A stretch of DNA of 64,000 bases from Subdoligranulum variabile (GTDB lineage: Bacteria > Bacillota > Clostridia > Oscillospirales > Ruminococcaceae): the NCBI GenBank assembly GCA_004554775.1, contig SFKI01000005.1, forward strand, positions 1 through 64,000. Reading direction: 5' to 3'. This document shows, piece by piece, positions 56,787 through 64,000 of this stretch (within the stretch, counting starts at the first letter, position 1; the number at the start of each line of letters is the position of its first letter). The notes beneath the pieces were generated by a model. The model was not told the DNA's origin. It worked only from the letters and a program-made list of their open reading frames with translations, and did not search any database. A program made the translations under genes and the position numbers.

Positions 56787-58526
56787 ATGAATACGCTTGT
56801 GATCGTTCTGATTGCCGCTGTCGTCCTGGTATGTGCGTACGCCGGGTATGGCCGCTGGCTCGCTAAAACCTGGGGTGTCGACCCCAACGCCAAAACCCCG
56901 GCTGTGCGGCTGGAGGATGGCAAAGACTACGTGCCCACCGATGGCTGGACCGTTTTCAGCCATCAGTTCTCTTCCATCGCCGGTGCCGGTCCTGTTACCG
57001 GTGCTATCCAGGCTGCCGCGTTCGGCTGGCTGCCCGTTCTGCTGTGGGTGCTCATCGGCGGCGTCTTTTTCGGCGCTGTTACCGACTTTGGCGCCCTGTA
57101 CGCTTCTGTGAAAAACGACGGCAAGTCCATGGGCCTGCTGATCGAGAAGTACATCGGCAAGACTGGCCGTAAGCTGTTCCTGCTGTTCTGCTGGCTGTTC
57201 TGCTGCATCGTTATCGCTGCTTTCGCAGACATGGTCGCCGGTACCTTCAACGCATTCGTCACCACCGATGGTGTCACCAGCCTGTCTGATGCCGCCAACA
57301 CCAACGGCGCTGCCGGCATGGTCTCCATCATGTTCATGGTGTTCGCCGTCATCTTCGGCCTGCTCCAGAAGCAGTTCCACTTCACCGGCTGGAAAGAGTC
57401 CGCCATCAGCATCGTTTTCATCGTGCTGTCCTTTGTTGTCGGCATGAACTTCCCCATCATCCTGGGCAAAGCTGCCTGGAGCTACATCACCTTCATCTAC
57501 ATCTTCTTCGCTGCGGTCCTGCCCATGTGGCTGCTGAAACAGCCCCGTGACCACATGACCACCTTCATGTTCATCTGCATGATCGCCGGTGCAGTCGTCG
57601 GCCTGCTGGTCGCCCATCCCACCATGAACCTGCCCGTCTTTACCGGCTTCAACAACGAAAAGCTGGGCACCATGTTCCCCATCCTGTTCGTTACCGTGGC
57701 CTGCGGTGCCGTTTCCGGCTTCCACAGCCTGGTTTCCTCCGGCACCTCCTCCAAGACCGTTGAGAATGAGAAAGACATGCTCAAGGTCGGTTACGGCGCC
57801 ATGGTGCTGGAAAGCCTGCTGGCTGTCCTGGCCCTGTGCGTTGCCGGTGCTGCTGCCGCTGCCGATGGCACCCCTGCCGCCGGTACCCCGTTCCAGATCT
57901 TCAGCCGCGGCGTTGCCGGTTTCTTTGAGATGTTCGGCGTGCCCGTTTCCATCGCTACCGTCTTTATGACGATGTGCGTTTCCGCTCTGGCCCTGACCAG
58001 CCTGGATGCCGTGGCCCGTATCGGCCGTATGAGCTTCCAGGAGCTGTTCAGCACCGACGACATGGAGCATGCCGAGGGCTGGCGCAAGCTGTTCTGCAAC
58101 GTTTACTTCTCCACCATCATCACCCTGGCCTTCGGCTTCCTGCTGACCCAGATCGGCTATGCCAACATCTGGCCGCTGTTCGGTTCCGCCAACCAGCTGC
58201 TGAGCGCCCTGGTCCTGGCTACTCTGTGTGTCTTCCTGAAAGTTACCGGCCGCAACAACAAGATGCTGTTCCCGCCGCTGGTCATCATGCTGTGCGTTAC
58301 CTTCACCGCGCTGGTCCAGCGCCTGATCGCCATGGTCAAGGCCATCTCTGCCGCTGCTTCCACCACCATCCCCGCTGGCGAGACCACCTGGGGTGCTGTG
58401 TTCATCGCCAACGGTTTGCAGCTGATCCTGGCTGTGATGCTGATCGTCCTGGGTTTGAACATTGTGCTGCACAGTGTCAAGAGCTACAGCAAAAGCGAGA
58501 AAAACAGCGAAAAAGCTGCCGCTTGA
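56787..58526 (+). CDS. cstA: carbon starvation protein CstA family transporter
   Basis: A 579-residue membrane protein with about 15 hydrophobic segments. The start at 56787 (MNTLVIVLIAAVVLVCAYAG) has GAGGGAG nine bases upstream; an ATG at 56769 overlaps that SD. Family marks are YGRWLAKTWGVDPNAKTPAV, DGKDYVPTDGWTVFSHQFSS with IAGAGPVTGAIQAA, VFFGAVTDFGALYASVKNDG and CGAVSGFHSLVSSGTSSKT. CstA-type proteins carry peptides or pyruvate. Codon bias is strongly C-ending like fba, suggesting high expression. It stands in its own transcription unit. Confidence 0.93.
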   Translation: MNTLVIVLIAAVVLVCAYAGYGRWLAKTWGVDPNAKTPAVRLEDGKDYVPTDGWTVFSHQFSSIAGAGPVTGAIQAAAFGWLPVLLWVLIGGVFFGAVTDFGALYASVKNDGKSMGLLIEKYIGKTGRKLFLLFCWLFCCIVIAAFADMVAGTFNAFVTTDGVTSLSDAANTNGAAGMVSIMFMVFAVIFGLLQKQFHFTGWKESAISIVFIVLSFVVGMNFPIILGKAAWSYITFIYIFFAAVLPMWLLKQPRDHMTTFMFICMIAGAVVGLLVAHPTMNLPVFTGFNNEKLGTMFPILFVTVACGAVSGFHSLVSSGTSSKTVENEKDMLKVGYGAMVLESLLAVLALCVAGAAAAADGTPAAGTPFQIFSRGVAGFFEMFGVPVSIATVFMTMCVSALALTSLDAVARIGRMSFQELFSTDDMEHAEGWRKLFCNVYFSTIITLAFGFLLTQIGYANIWPLFGSANQLLSALVLATLCVFLKVTGRNNKMLFPPLVIMLCVTFTALVQRLIAMVKAISAAASTTIPAGETTWGAVFIANGLQLILAVMLIVLGLNIVLHSVKSYSKSEKNSEKAAA

Positions 58527-58538
58527 TCCCCTGCCCTA

Positions 58539-58567
58539 TTGACAAAGCCTGCATGTTGCGGTAATAT
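58539..58567 (+). promoter_or_regulatory. promoter of the amino-acid ABC transporter operon
   Basis: TTGACA (58539-58544), 17 bases, TAATAT (58562-58567), starting 13 bases after cstA ends. Confidence 0.8.
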
Positions 58568-58574
58568 TTATACA

Positions 58575-58670
58575 TAAGTATTGGCCGCAATGGCGCGGCA
58601 CCACGCGGCGCCGTGTATGCTTATACCAAGGCTTCAAGTCCCGGTTTTCCGCAAGGAGCCGGGGCTTTTT
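58575..58670 (+). promoter_or_regulatory. structured leader with intrinsic terminator (attenuator candidate)
   Basis: Between the promoter and the ABC operon lie two structures. The first is a long hairpin built on ATAAG...CTTAT with an inner GGCGC...GCGCC (about 58575-58626). The second is an intrinsic terminator: AGTCCCGG with CCGGGGCT and TTTTT (58637-58670). A terminator placed before the first gene implies conditional read-through. No riboswitch class or leader peptide is recognised. Confidence 0.6.
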
Positions 58671-58710
58671 GCGTAGAGGAAATTTGAAAGGTATATAAAG
58701 GAGTAACATC

Positions 58711-59631
58711 ATGAAACTGAAAAAAACTTTGGCCCTGGGCCTGGTGGCTGCCATGGCTGCCAGCTTTACCGCCTGCGGTTCTTCCGCCAGCTCCACCGCT
58801 GCCGCAAGCACGGCTGACACCGCCGCTTCCGGCAAAGCTTCTGCCGAGGCTGCGGCCGACGCCCCCGACGGCGACGGCGACCCTACGACCTTGACCGTTG
58901 CGATGGAGTGCGCTTACGCCCCCTACAACTGGACCCAGAGCGATGATTCCAACGGCGCTGTTGCCATCCGCGGCTCCAGCGACTACGCTTACGGCTACGA
59001 CGTTATGATGGCCAAGAAGATCGCTGACGCCCTGGGCCAGAAGGTTCAGATTGTCAAGCTGGACTGGGACAGCCTGATCCCCGCGGTTATGAGCGGCGAC
59101 GTGGACTGCGTTATCGCTGGCCAGTCCATCACGGCCGAGCGTGCCGCCCAGGTCGACTTCTCTGACCCGTACTACTATGCTTCCATCATCACCCTGACCA
59201 AGAAGGACAGCCAGTATGCGTCCGCCGCCAGCGTGGCTGACCTGGCTGGTGCTACCGCTACCAGCCAGTTGGGCACCATCTGGTACGACAACTGCCTGCC
59301 GCAGATCGCCGATGCCAACATCCTGCCCGCCCAGGAGACTGCCCCCTCGATGCTGGTAGCCCTGAACAGTGGTGCCTGCGACATCGTTGTCACCGACCGT
59401 CCCACCGGCCAGGCTGCGCTGGTTGCCTACCCTGACTTCACCCTGCTGGACTTCGGCGGCGGTGACAAGGACTTCCAGGTCAGCGATGAGGACATCAACA
59501 TCGGTATCTCGATGAAGAAGGGCAACACCGCCCTGAAGGATGCCATCAACGAGGTGCTGGCAACTATGACCGCCGATGACTACAATACCCTGATGGACGA
59601 AGCCATCAGCGTACAGCCCCTGAGCGAGTAA
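58711..59631 (+). CDS. amino-acid ABC transporter substrate-binding lipoprotein
   Basis: A 306-residue solute-binding protein (family 3). The signal MKLKKTLALGLVAAMAASFT ends in the lipobox T-A-C (cysteine 22), followed by a Ser/Ala linker. The binding domain has TLTVAMECAYAPYNWTQ, YGYDVMMAKKIADALGQKV, DSLIPAVMSGDVDCVIAGQS with ITAERAAQVDFSDPYYY, and CDIVVTDRPTGQAAL. This matches polar amino-acid binding proteins. It is anchored outside the membrane and hands its ligand to the permease encoded next. GGAG precedes the ATG. Confidence 0.94.
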   Translation: MKLKKTLALGLVAAMAASFTACGSSASSTAAASTADTAASGKASAEAAADAPDGDGDPTTLTVAMECAYAPYNWTQSDDSNGAVAIRGSSDYAYGYDVMMAKKIADALGQKVQIVKLDWDSLIPAVMSGDVDCVIAGQSITAERAAQVDFSDPYYYASIITLTKKDSQYASAASVADLAGATATSQLGTIWYDNCLPQIADANILPAQETAPSMLVALNSGACDIVVTDRPTGQAALVAYPDFTLLDFGGGDKDFQVSDEDINIGISMKKGNTALKDAINEVLATMTADDYNTLMDEAISVQPLSE

Positions 59632-59649
59632 ACACCGCACGCCCCCTGC

Positions 59650-59676
59650 CCCTGCCGCAATTTACACGGCAGGGGT
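59650..59676 (+). other. intercistronic hairpin in the ABC operon
   Basis: CCCTGCCG pairs with CGGCAGGG and is followed by GTTTCGG, a weak T-run. It lies between the binding-protein and permease genes and could lower downstream expression, as is common in such operons. Confidence 0.5.
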
Positions 59677-59725
59677 TTCGGCGGTTTACTGTCCCTGCGG
59701 TGCATGAAGAAAAAGGAGAATCCCC

Positions 59726-60550
59726 ATGCAAGACTTTTTGACAAACTGCGCCAATGTGTTGCAGAAATACGGCTTTTCGTATCTGCGCGGCGCAGGCACT
59801 ACCCTGCTGCTGGCACTGGTCGGCACGTTTTTTGGTTGCCTGATCGGTTTTGCCGTGGGCGCTTTGCAGACGATCCCCATTGACAAGCAGCGCGACCCCG
59901 TCTGGAAACGTGTGCTGCTGCGCATTCTGCGGGTGGTGCTGCGCTGCTATGTCGAGCTGTTCCGCGGCACGCCCATGATCGTGCAGGCTGTTTTCATCTA
60001 CTACGGTCTGTTGCAGGTGTTCGGCATCAAGATGGGCATGTGGACAGCCGGTTTCTTCATCGTTTCTATCAACACCGGCGCGTATATGGCCGAGACCGTG
60101 CGCGGCGGCATTGTGTCCATCGACCCCGGCCAGACCGAGGGCGCCATGGCTATCGGCATGAACCACTGGCAGACGATGCTGCATGTCATTCTGCCGCAGG
60201 CGCTGCGCAACATCGTGCCGCAGATCGGCAACAACTTCATCATCAACATCAAGGATACCTCGGTGCTGTCGGTCATTTCCATCACCGACCTGTTCTTTGT
60301 ACACAAGAGCGTGGTCGGCGCGCTGTACACCTACTTTGAAAGCGCCGTCATCGTCATGATCATCTACCTGTCGATGACGCTGCTGGCCAGCTACCTGCTG
60401 CGCGCCTGGGAAAAGGCCCTGGACGGTCCCCAGAACTACGACCTGAACACCACCGACACTCTGGCCTACACCAGCGGCATGTACAATGCCCCGGACCCGG
60501 ACCACGAGTCCCAGAATCTGGATATGAAAGGAGGGGCCGCTCATGTCTGA
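59726..60550 (+). CDS. amino-acid ABC transporter permease
   Basis: A 274-residue membrane protein of the His/Glu/Gln/Arg/opine permease family. FSYLRGAGTTLLLALVGTFF begins the first segment, CYVELFRGTPMIVQAVFIYY is the family motif, and the EAA loop is GGIVSIDPGQTEGAMAIGMN followed by MLHVILPQALRNIVPQIGNN. There are about five membrane segments and a hydrophilic C-terminal tail. AAAGGAG lies before the ATG. It overlaps the ATPase gene by eight bases. Confidence 0.95.
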   Translation: MQDFLTNCANVLQKYGFSYLRGAGTTLLLALVGTFFGCLIGFAVGALQTIPIDKQRDPVWKRVLLRILRVVLRCYVELFRGTPMIVQAVFIYYGLLQVFGIKMGMWTAGFFIVSINTGAYMAETVRGGIVSIDPGQTEGAMAIGMNHWQTMLHVILPQALRNIVPQIGNNFIINIKDTSVLSVISITDLFFVHKSVVGALYTYFESAVIVMIIYLSMTLLASYLLRAWEKALDGPQNYDLNTTDTLAYTSGMYNAPDPDHESQNLDMKGGAAHV

Positions 60551-61283
60551 ACCCATCATTGAGGTGCGCCATCTCTCCAAGAGCTTTGGCACCCACGTGG
60601 TGCTGCGCGATGTGGACTTTACCGTCAACCACGGCGATGTTACCTGCGTGATCGGCGCGTCCGGCAGCGGTAAATCCACGCTGCTGCGCTGCATTAACCT
60701 GCTGGAAACGCCCACCCACGGCGCGGTGCTGTTCCACGGGCAGGATATCACGGCCAAAGGGTCTGACCCCTGCGCCTACCGCGCCAAGGTCGGCATGGTG
60801 TTTCAGAGCTTCAACCTCTTCAACAATATGACCGTGCTGGAAAACTGTACTGCCGGTCTGCGCTACGTGCTGCACCAGGATAAGGAGACCGCCCGCAAGA
60901 CGGCGCTGAAAAACCTGGAGAAAGTCGGCATGGCCCCCTACGTCAACGCAAAGCCGCGCCAGCTTTCCGGCGGCCAGAAGCAGCGCGTGGCGATTGCCCG
61001 TGCGCTTTCGATGCAGCCCGAGGTGCTGCTGTTCGACGAGCCGACCTCTGCGCTGGACCCCCAGATGGTGGGCGAAGTGCTGAGCGTTATGCGCCAGCTG
61101 GCGAAAGAGGGTCTGACGATGATCGTCGTTACCCACGAGATGGCGTTTGCGCGCGATGTTTCGAGCCACGTGGTCTACATGGCAGACGGTGTCATCTGCG
61201 AGGAAGGCACCCCCACGGATATCTTCGAGCACCCGCAGAACCCCCGCACCGTAGAGTTTCTCTCCCGCTTCCGCGAGCAGTAA
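60543..61283 (+). CDS. amino-acid ABC transporter ATP-binding protein
   Basis: A 246-residue GlnQ-type ATPase. Walker A is GASGSGKST (about residues 37-45), the Q-loop VGMVFQSFNLFNNMT, the signature LSGGQKQRVAIARAL, Walker B VLLFDEPTSALDPQMVGEVL and the H-loop VVTHEMAFARDV. It powers the binding-protein/permease pair encoded upstream. The GGAGG for its start lies inside the permease gene. A terminator follows within 10 bases. Confidence 0.97.
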   Translation: MSEPIIEVRHLSKSFGTHVVLRDVDFTVNHGDVTCVIGASGSGKSTLLRCINLLETPTHGAVLFHGQDITAKGSDPCAYRAKVGMVFQSFNLFNNMTVLENCTAGLRYVLHQDKETARKTALKNLEKVGMAPYVNAKPRQLSGGQKQRVAIARALSMQPEVLLFDEPTSALDPQMVGEVLSVMRQLAKEGLTMIVVTHEMAFARDVSSHVVYMADGVICEEGTPTDIFEHPQNPRTVEFLSRFREQ

Positions 61284-61292
61284 ACAATGATA

Positions 61293-61331
61293 AGACCCCC
61301 CTCTCCCCTGTTCCGGGAGAGGGGGATTTTT
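61293..61331 (+). terminator. terminator of the ABC transporter operon
   Basis: CCCCCTCTCCC pairs with GGGAGAGGGGG around six bases, followed by ATTTTT. Confidence 0.95.
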
Positions 61332-61340
61332 ATCGTAAAC

Positions 61341-61445
61341 GGCTCCCCTTGAAGGGAGCCACCCGTAGGGGTGAGCCCCTACACAGCAGCACCAACGCAT
61401 ACGATACCCCCCGCCCGCAGGGGCGGATTCTATATCCGCCCCTGC
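61341..61445. repeat. partial GGCTCCCC repeat and palindromic repeat, type A
   Basis: GGCTCCCCTTGAAGGGAGCC at 61341-61360 is an inverted repeat of the 56443 family. GCAGGGGCGGATTCTATATC-type type A repeat lies at 61417-61445 with CGCCCCTGC after it. Confidence 0.8.
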
Positions 61446-61466
61446 GGCCTTTCCCCTGCTGACCCC

Positions 61467-61501
61467 TTGACAAAGTCCATATAAATAGTTATAATTATAA
61501 C
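61467..61501 (+). promoter_or_regulatory. promoter and palindromic operator of the marR gene
   Basis: TTGACA (61467-61472), 17 bases, TATAAT (61490-61495): a consensus promoter. The -10 box lies inside a perfect 14-base palindrome GTTATAATTATAAC (61488-61501), a good candidate for autoregulation by the MarR protein. Confidence 0.8.
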
Positions 61502-61535
61502 CGTTCTAAAACAAACAACCTGTGAGGTGAGCCAT

Positions 61536-61979
61536 TTGATCCCGGTACTGGCCTTTGTACAGCACTACAAAAAGTTCTACACATCTCAGTTTGAAGCCGC
61601 CGCTGCCCGACATGGGCTGAACCAGCTGGAAATCGACATCCTGCTGTTTTTGCACAATAACCCGGATTGCCGCACCGCCAGCGACATCTGCCGCTATCGT
61701 GGGCTGGCCAAGTCCAACGTGTCCAAGGCGGTGGAGCATCTGCGCGTGATGGACCTGGTAACGGTCAGCCCGGCTGCGGATAACCGCCGCCAGCGGATGC
61801 TGGGCTTTACGCCGCAGGCGGCAATGCTGGTGGAAGAACTGGCTGCCATCCAGCAGGCCGCTAACGCCGCCGTGGCTGCGGACCTGACCCCGACCGAATG
61901 GCAGGCTATGCAGGACTATATCACCCGTATGGACGCCACGCTGCGCCGCCGCCTTGCGGAAAAAGGAGAAAACGTATGA
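61536..61979 (+). CDS. MarR family transcriptional regulator
   Basis: A 147-residue winged-helix regulator. I choose the TTG at 61536 (LIPVLAFVQHYKKFYTSQFE) because AGGTGA lies five bases upstream; GTG at 61527 is the alternative. The recognition region is CRTASDICRYRGLAKSNVSKAVEHL, followed by the wing with SPAADNRRQRMLGFTPQA. It likely represses itself and the TSUP permease gene, whose ATG overlaps its stop by four bases, until an unknown ligand binds. Confidence 0.9.
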   Translation: MIPVLAFVQHYKKFYTSQFEAAAARHGLNQLEIDILLFLHNNPDCRTASDICRYRGLAKSNVSKAVEHLRVMDLVTVSPAADNRRQRMLGFTPQAAMLVEELAAIQQAANAAVAADLTPTEWQAMQDYITRMDATLRRRLAEKGENV

Positions 61980-62749
61980 CCTATCTTGTGCAATTTGTCG
62001 TCTGTTTCATCGCCGGTATCGGCGCAGGGCTGGGCACCGGCTTTGCTGGCATGAGCGCCGCCGCCGTGATCAGCCCGATGCTGATCACCTTTCTGGGTAT
62101 GGACCCCTACTTGGCCGTGGGCATTGCGCTGGCAAGCGACGTGCTGGCAAGCGCTGTTTCGGCCTACACCTACAAGAAAAACGGCAACCTCGATGTGAAA
62201 AACGGTGCCGTGATGATGGCCGCCGTGCTTGTGTTTACAATGGTGGGCAGCTTTGTCGCCAGTAAGGTGCCCGGCACTACGATGGGCAGCTTCTCGGTGT
62301 TTATGACGATGCTGCTCGGCGTCAAGTTCATCGTGCGGCCTGTTATGACCACGAAAGAGGCGATGCAGGGCGTCAGCGCGCGCAAACGGCTGGTACAGTC
62401 GCTGCTGTGCGGCATGGGCGTGGGCTTTATCTGCGGCTTTATCGGCGCGGGCGGCGGCATGATGATGCTGCTTCTGCTTACCTCGGTACTGGGGTACGAG
62501 CTGAAAACCGCCGTCGGCACCAGCGTGTTTATCATGACCTTTACGGCCCTGACGGGCGCTGTCAGCCACTTTGCCATCGGCGGCGCGCCGGATCTGTTCT
62601 GCCTGGTCTGCTGCGTGCTGAGCACCCTGCTGTGGGCGCGCATTGCGGCCAAGTTTGCCAATAAGGCCGAGCCTGCCACCCTCAACCGCGCCACCGGCGT
62701 AGTGCTGGTCGTTCTGGGTGTGGCAATTTTGGGCGTGAAATATTTGTAA
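61976..62749 (+). CDS. TSUP (TauE/SafE) family anion permease
   Basis: A 257-residue membrane protein starting MTYLVQFVVCFIAGIGAGLG, with GGAG upstream inside marR. Two similar halves each carry a glycine-rich motif: GTGFAGMSAAAVISPMLITF and CGFIGAGGGMMMLLLLTSVL, typical of the TSUP family (about eight segments). Members export sulfite, sulfoacetate or related anions. The substrate here is unknown, but it should be what the coupled MarR regulator senses or follows. Confidence 0.9.
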   Translation: MTYLVQFVVCFIAGIGAGLGTGFAGMSAAAVISPMLITFLGMDPYLAVGIALASDVLASAVSAYTYKKNGNLDVKNGAVMMAAVLVFTMVGSFVASKVPGTTMGSFSVFMTMLLGVKFIVRPVMTTKEAMQGVSARKRLVQSLLCGMGVGFICGFIGAGGGMMMLLLLTSVLGYELKTAVGTSVFIMTFTALTGAVSHFAIGGAPDLFCLVCCVLSTLLWARIAAKFANKAEPATLNRATGVVLVVLGVAILGVKYL

Positions 62750-62817
62750 AGCACCACTTTATAATGATCGTAATATTCGTAATTCTTGCAAAAAGCGTAT
62801 TTTAGCTTGAGAAGAAT

Positions 62818-62930
62818 GTAGGGGCGAGCATCGCTCGCCCGCGGGAGCATATAGAATGCTCCCTTACACCCCCCGCAAGGTATCCCACTTTCTATGCCGT
62901 AGGGGCGGATTCCGTATCCGCCCGTGCAAC
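62818..62930. repeat. palindromic repeats, type B then type A
   Basis: GTAGGGGCGAGCATCGCTCG-type copy at 62818-62845 and GTAGGGGCGGATTCCGTATC-type copy at 62899-62930, in the 219-base gap after the TSUP gene. A small hairpin with GCAGGAGCG follows near 62950. Confidence 0.85.
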
Positions 62931-62968
62931 CTGAAAATAGCTCCTACCCACCCGGGCAGGAGCGTTTT

Positions 62969-63841
62969 TTATCGCAATAACGTCTGCACAATTTGCATGC
63001 CGTCCTCTGTCAGCGCCACCCCATCCGGGGCATCGGTGACGGCGGCGGTGAGGTAATCCACCGTCAGCGCGGGCTGGCTTTGCAAAAAGGCTGCGGTCTC
63101 CCCTGCCCGCAGCAAGTCCTGTGCGGTCAGGTCGGTCAGCGTACGGGCGCTGTATCTGCGCCAGGCCTCGGGCACGGCGGTCAGCAGGTCGGGGTTCTGC
63201 CGGACAAACGCGGCCCAGACGGCGGCGCGGGCATTGCCCGCCGCGCTCCCCGTAAGCTGGCTTTGCAGCGCGGCGATAAACTCCACGGTGTCGGTGGCAC
63301 TGACGCTCTGCACGGCCTCGCTGCCATAGCCCAGGGCCAGCCGCGCGGCGGGCTGCAGCAGCGACGACGTATCAAACCGAACCGCCGTGCCGCTGCCCAC
63401 GCAGTCCACCCAGCAGGAGGGCGTCGCCGCCAGATAGTACAGCGGCGGCAGCGCGGTTTCGCCGGTAGCCAGGGTGGCGGTCAGCAGCTGTGCGGCACGC
63501 CCCGCCCCCGCCGAGAGCGTACACGCGGCCAGCGTTGTGGTGCCTGCCGGGGCGTTGACCAGCAGCTGCCCGGGCAGTGCGCAAAAGGTCACGCTGTGGG
63601 CCGGGCCGTCCGCCCGCACCAGCACAAAGGCGGGCTCCTCCTGCTGCACCACCAACAGCATCCGCCAGACACTTTGTGCCCCGGGCTCGATTTGCAGCTG
63701 GCTCTGGCTGGCGGCGGCCTGCCGCAACTCCTGCTGGGCCTGCCGCTGGCGGGCCAGGAACGCCACCACGGCGATAAGCGGCAGCAGCAACAACAGGGTC
63801 AGCCACAGGCTATGCCAAAAAAATCCGGCGCGTGAACGCAT
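62969..63841 (-). CDS. single-pass membrane protein with an LCP-like extracellular domain
   Basis: A 290-residue protein starting MRSRAGFFWHSLWLTLLLLL at 63841, with GAGGTGG upstream. One N-terminal membrane segment is followed by an external domain. VLVRADGPAHSVTFCALPGQ resembles the strand and IPRD-like turn of LytR-CpsA-Psr (LCP) proteins, and LPPLYYLAATPSCWVDCVGS resembles their D-Y-Y-V-x-V...VDxVGG stretch. However, the catalytic arginines of LCP phosphotransferases are not obvious. It may be a degenerate LCP relative or an unrelated family. No neighbour clarifies it. Confidence 0.55.
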   Translation of the reverse strand: MRSRAGFFWHSLWLTLLLLLPLIAVVAFLARQRQAQQELRQAAASQSQLQIEPGAQSVWRMLLVVQQEEPAFVLVRADGPAHSVTFCALPGQLLVNAPAGTTTLAACTLSAGAGRAAQLLTATLATGETALPPLYYLAATPSCWVDCVGSGTAVRFDTSSLLQPAARLALGYGSEAVQSVSATDTVEFIAALQSQLTGSAAGNARAAVWAAFVRQNPDLLTAVPEAWRRYSARTLTDLTAQDLLRAGETAAFLQSQPALTVDYLTAAVTDAPDGVALTEDGMQIVQTLLR

Positions 63842-63920
63842 AAAAGCCACCTCACTGTGAGAAACTTCCCTTATAGTCTGGGCGGTGCCGCCCGGCGCTA
63901 TACAAAAGGAGGGTTGTTTT

Positions 63921-64000
63921 ATGCTGCACGAACCGTTTGGCCCCCACGGGGCCGAGGAGGAACGCGAGGAACTCTGGACCGATCTGAGCGAAGTGCCCGA
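63921..64000 (+). CDS. start of an unidentified gene, cut by window edge
   Basis: AAAGGAGGG (63905-63913) is followed eight bases later by an ATG opening the acidic frame MLHEPFGPHGAEEEREELWT. Only 26 codons are visible and I do not recognise the family. It is divergent from the LCP-like gene. Confidence 0.6.
   Translation, partial: MLHEPFGPHGAEEEREELWTDLSEVP

Noticed and set aside
58575..58710. T-box riboswitch in the ABC transporter leader (a GCACCACGCGG string followed by AGTCCC)
   Set aside because: The promoter leaves only about 135 bases of leader, with no room for a stem I specifier loop, and the GGTGGNACCGCG motif is not matched well.
21085..62968. CRISPR array made of the repeated palindromes
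   Set aside because: Copies are scattered over tens of kilobases, in both orientations and without regular spacers, and no cas genes are present.

Overview
The window looks like a chromosomal segment of a GC-rich, spore-lineage Firmicute of the Oscillospiraceae (Ruminococcaceae; Faecalibacterium, Gemmiger or Subdoligranulum type). This is inferred from a CIRCE-controlled hrcA-grpE-dnaK-dnaJ operon, spoVAC-spoVAD-spoVAE, spoVT, a TPP riboswitch, GGAGG-type ribosome binding sites and clean sigma-A promoters. There is no rRNA, no CRISPR array, and no tRNA that I could recognise. Most genes are housekeeping or metabolic, with a few foreign or decayed inserts.

Layout. 0-5.4 kb: a broken alpha/beta hydrolase, two GNAT acetyltransferases, the spoVA genes and prmA-rsmE. 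5.5-10.5 kb: a sugar nucleotidyltransferase, a patatin lipase, a divergent PTS enzyme I-like protein and an AT-rich EcsC-like gene. 10.5-16.8 kb: heat-shock operon, spoVT and a Nudix hydrolase. 16.8-21.7 kb: an AT-rich GtrII-like membrane protein, a lipoprotein, kduD with a divergent AraC regulator, and a TfoX-N protein. 21.9-29.6 kb: a histidine operon (hisZG fusion, hisD, hisC, hisH, hisA, hisF, hisIE, hisJ) that lacks hisB. 29.7-42 kb: kinase-like protein, MATE exporter, AraC, a glycan-related membrane operon, a transposase remnant, a 1212-residue P-type-ATPase-like protein without the catalytic motif, and rlmB. 42.1-42.3 kb: a dense DnaA-box-like cluster, followed by fba.

The most interesting system is at 43.5-53.8 kb. 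A spore peptidoglycan-binding gene (SleC-like N-terminal domain followed by six peptidoglycan-binding repeats) is cut in two. Its 5' part is at 43530-44108 and its 3' part at 51097-53157. The two parts are separated by 6,988 bp bounded by a 15-bp direct repeat (GTCTRCCCTACCTGG, 14/15 identical). A serine recombinase gene lies just inside the left boundary, ending 13 bp from the repeat. Recombination between the repeats would rejoin the two halves exactly in frame (TAC-CCT-ACC-TGG-CCG-GAA) into an 879-codon gene. This is the architecture of the skin-type intervening elements that are excised during sporulation. Here, however, the cargo is metabolic (uridine phosphorylase, TPP-riboswitch-thiD-cytX, an HD-GNAT fusion, YbaK, SseB-like) and no phage genes are visible. 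The recombinase is short (302 codons) and its best-placed start codon is ATA, so the element could be either a tightly throttled switch or a decaying one.

53.8-64 kb: nitroreductase, GH13 glucosidase, CstA-type peptide/pyruvate carrier, an amino-acid ABC transporter behind a promoter-leader-terminator (attenuation) region, a MarR-TSUP pair with a palindromic operator, an LCP-like membrane protein and the start of one more gene. Short palindromic repeats (GTAGGGGCG...CGCCCGTGC type, at least 13 copies) and a second repeat family built on GGCTCCCCTTGAGGGGA sit in intergenic spaces throughout.

All functional names rest on reading motifs by eye. No database search, folding or skew calculation was run.
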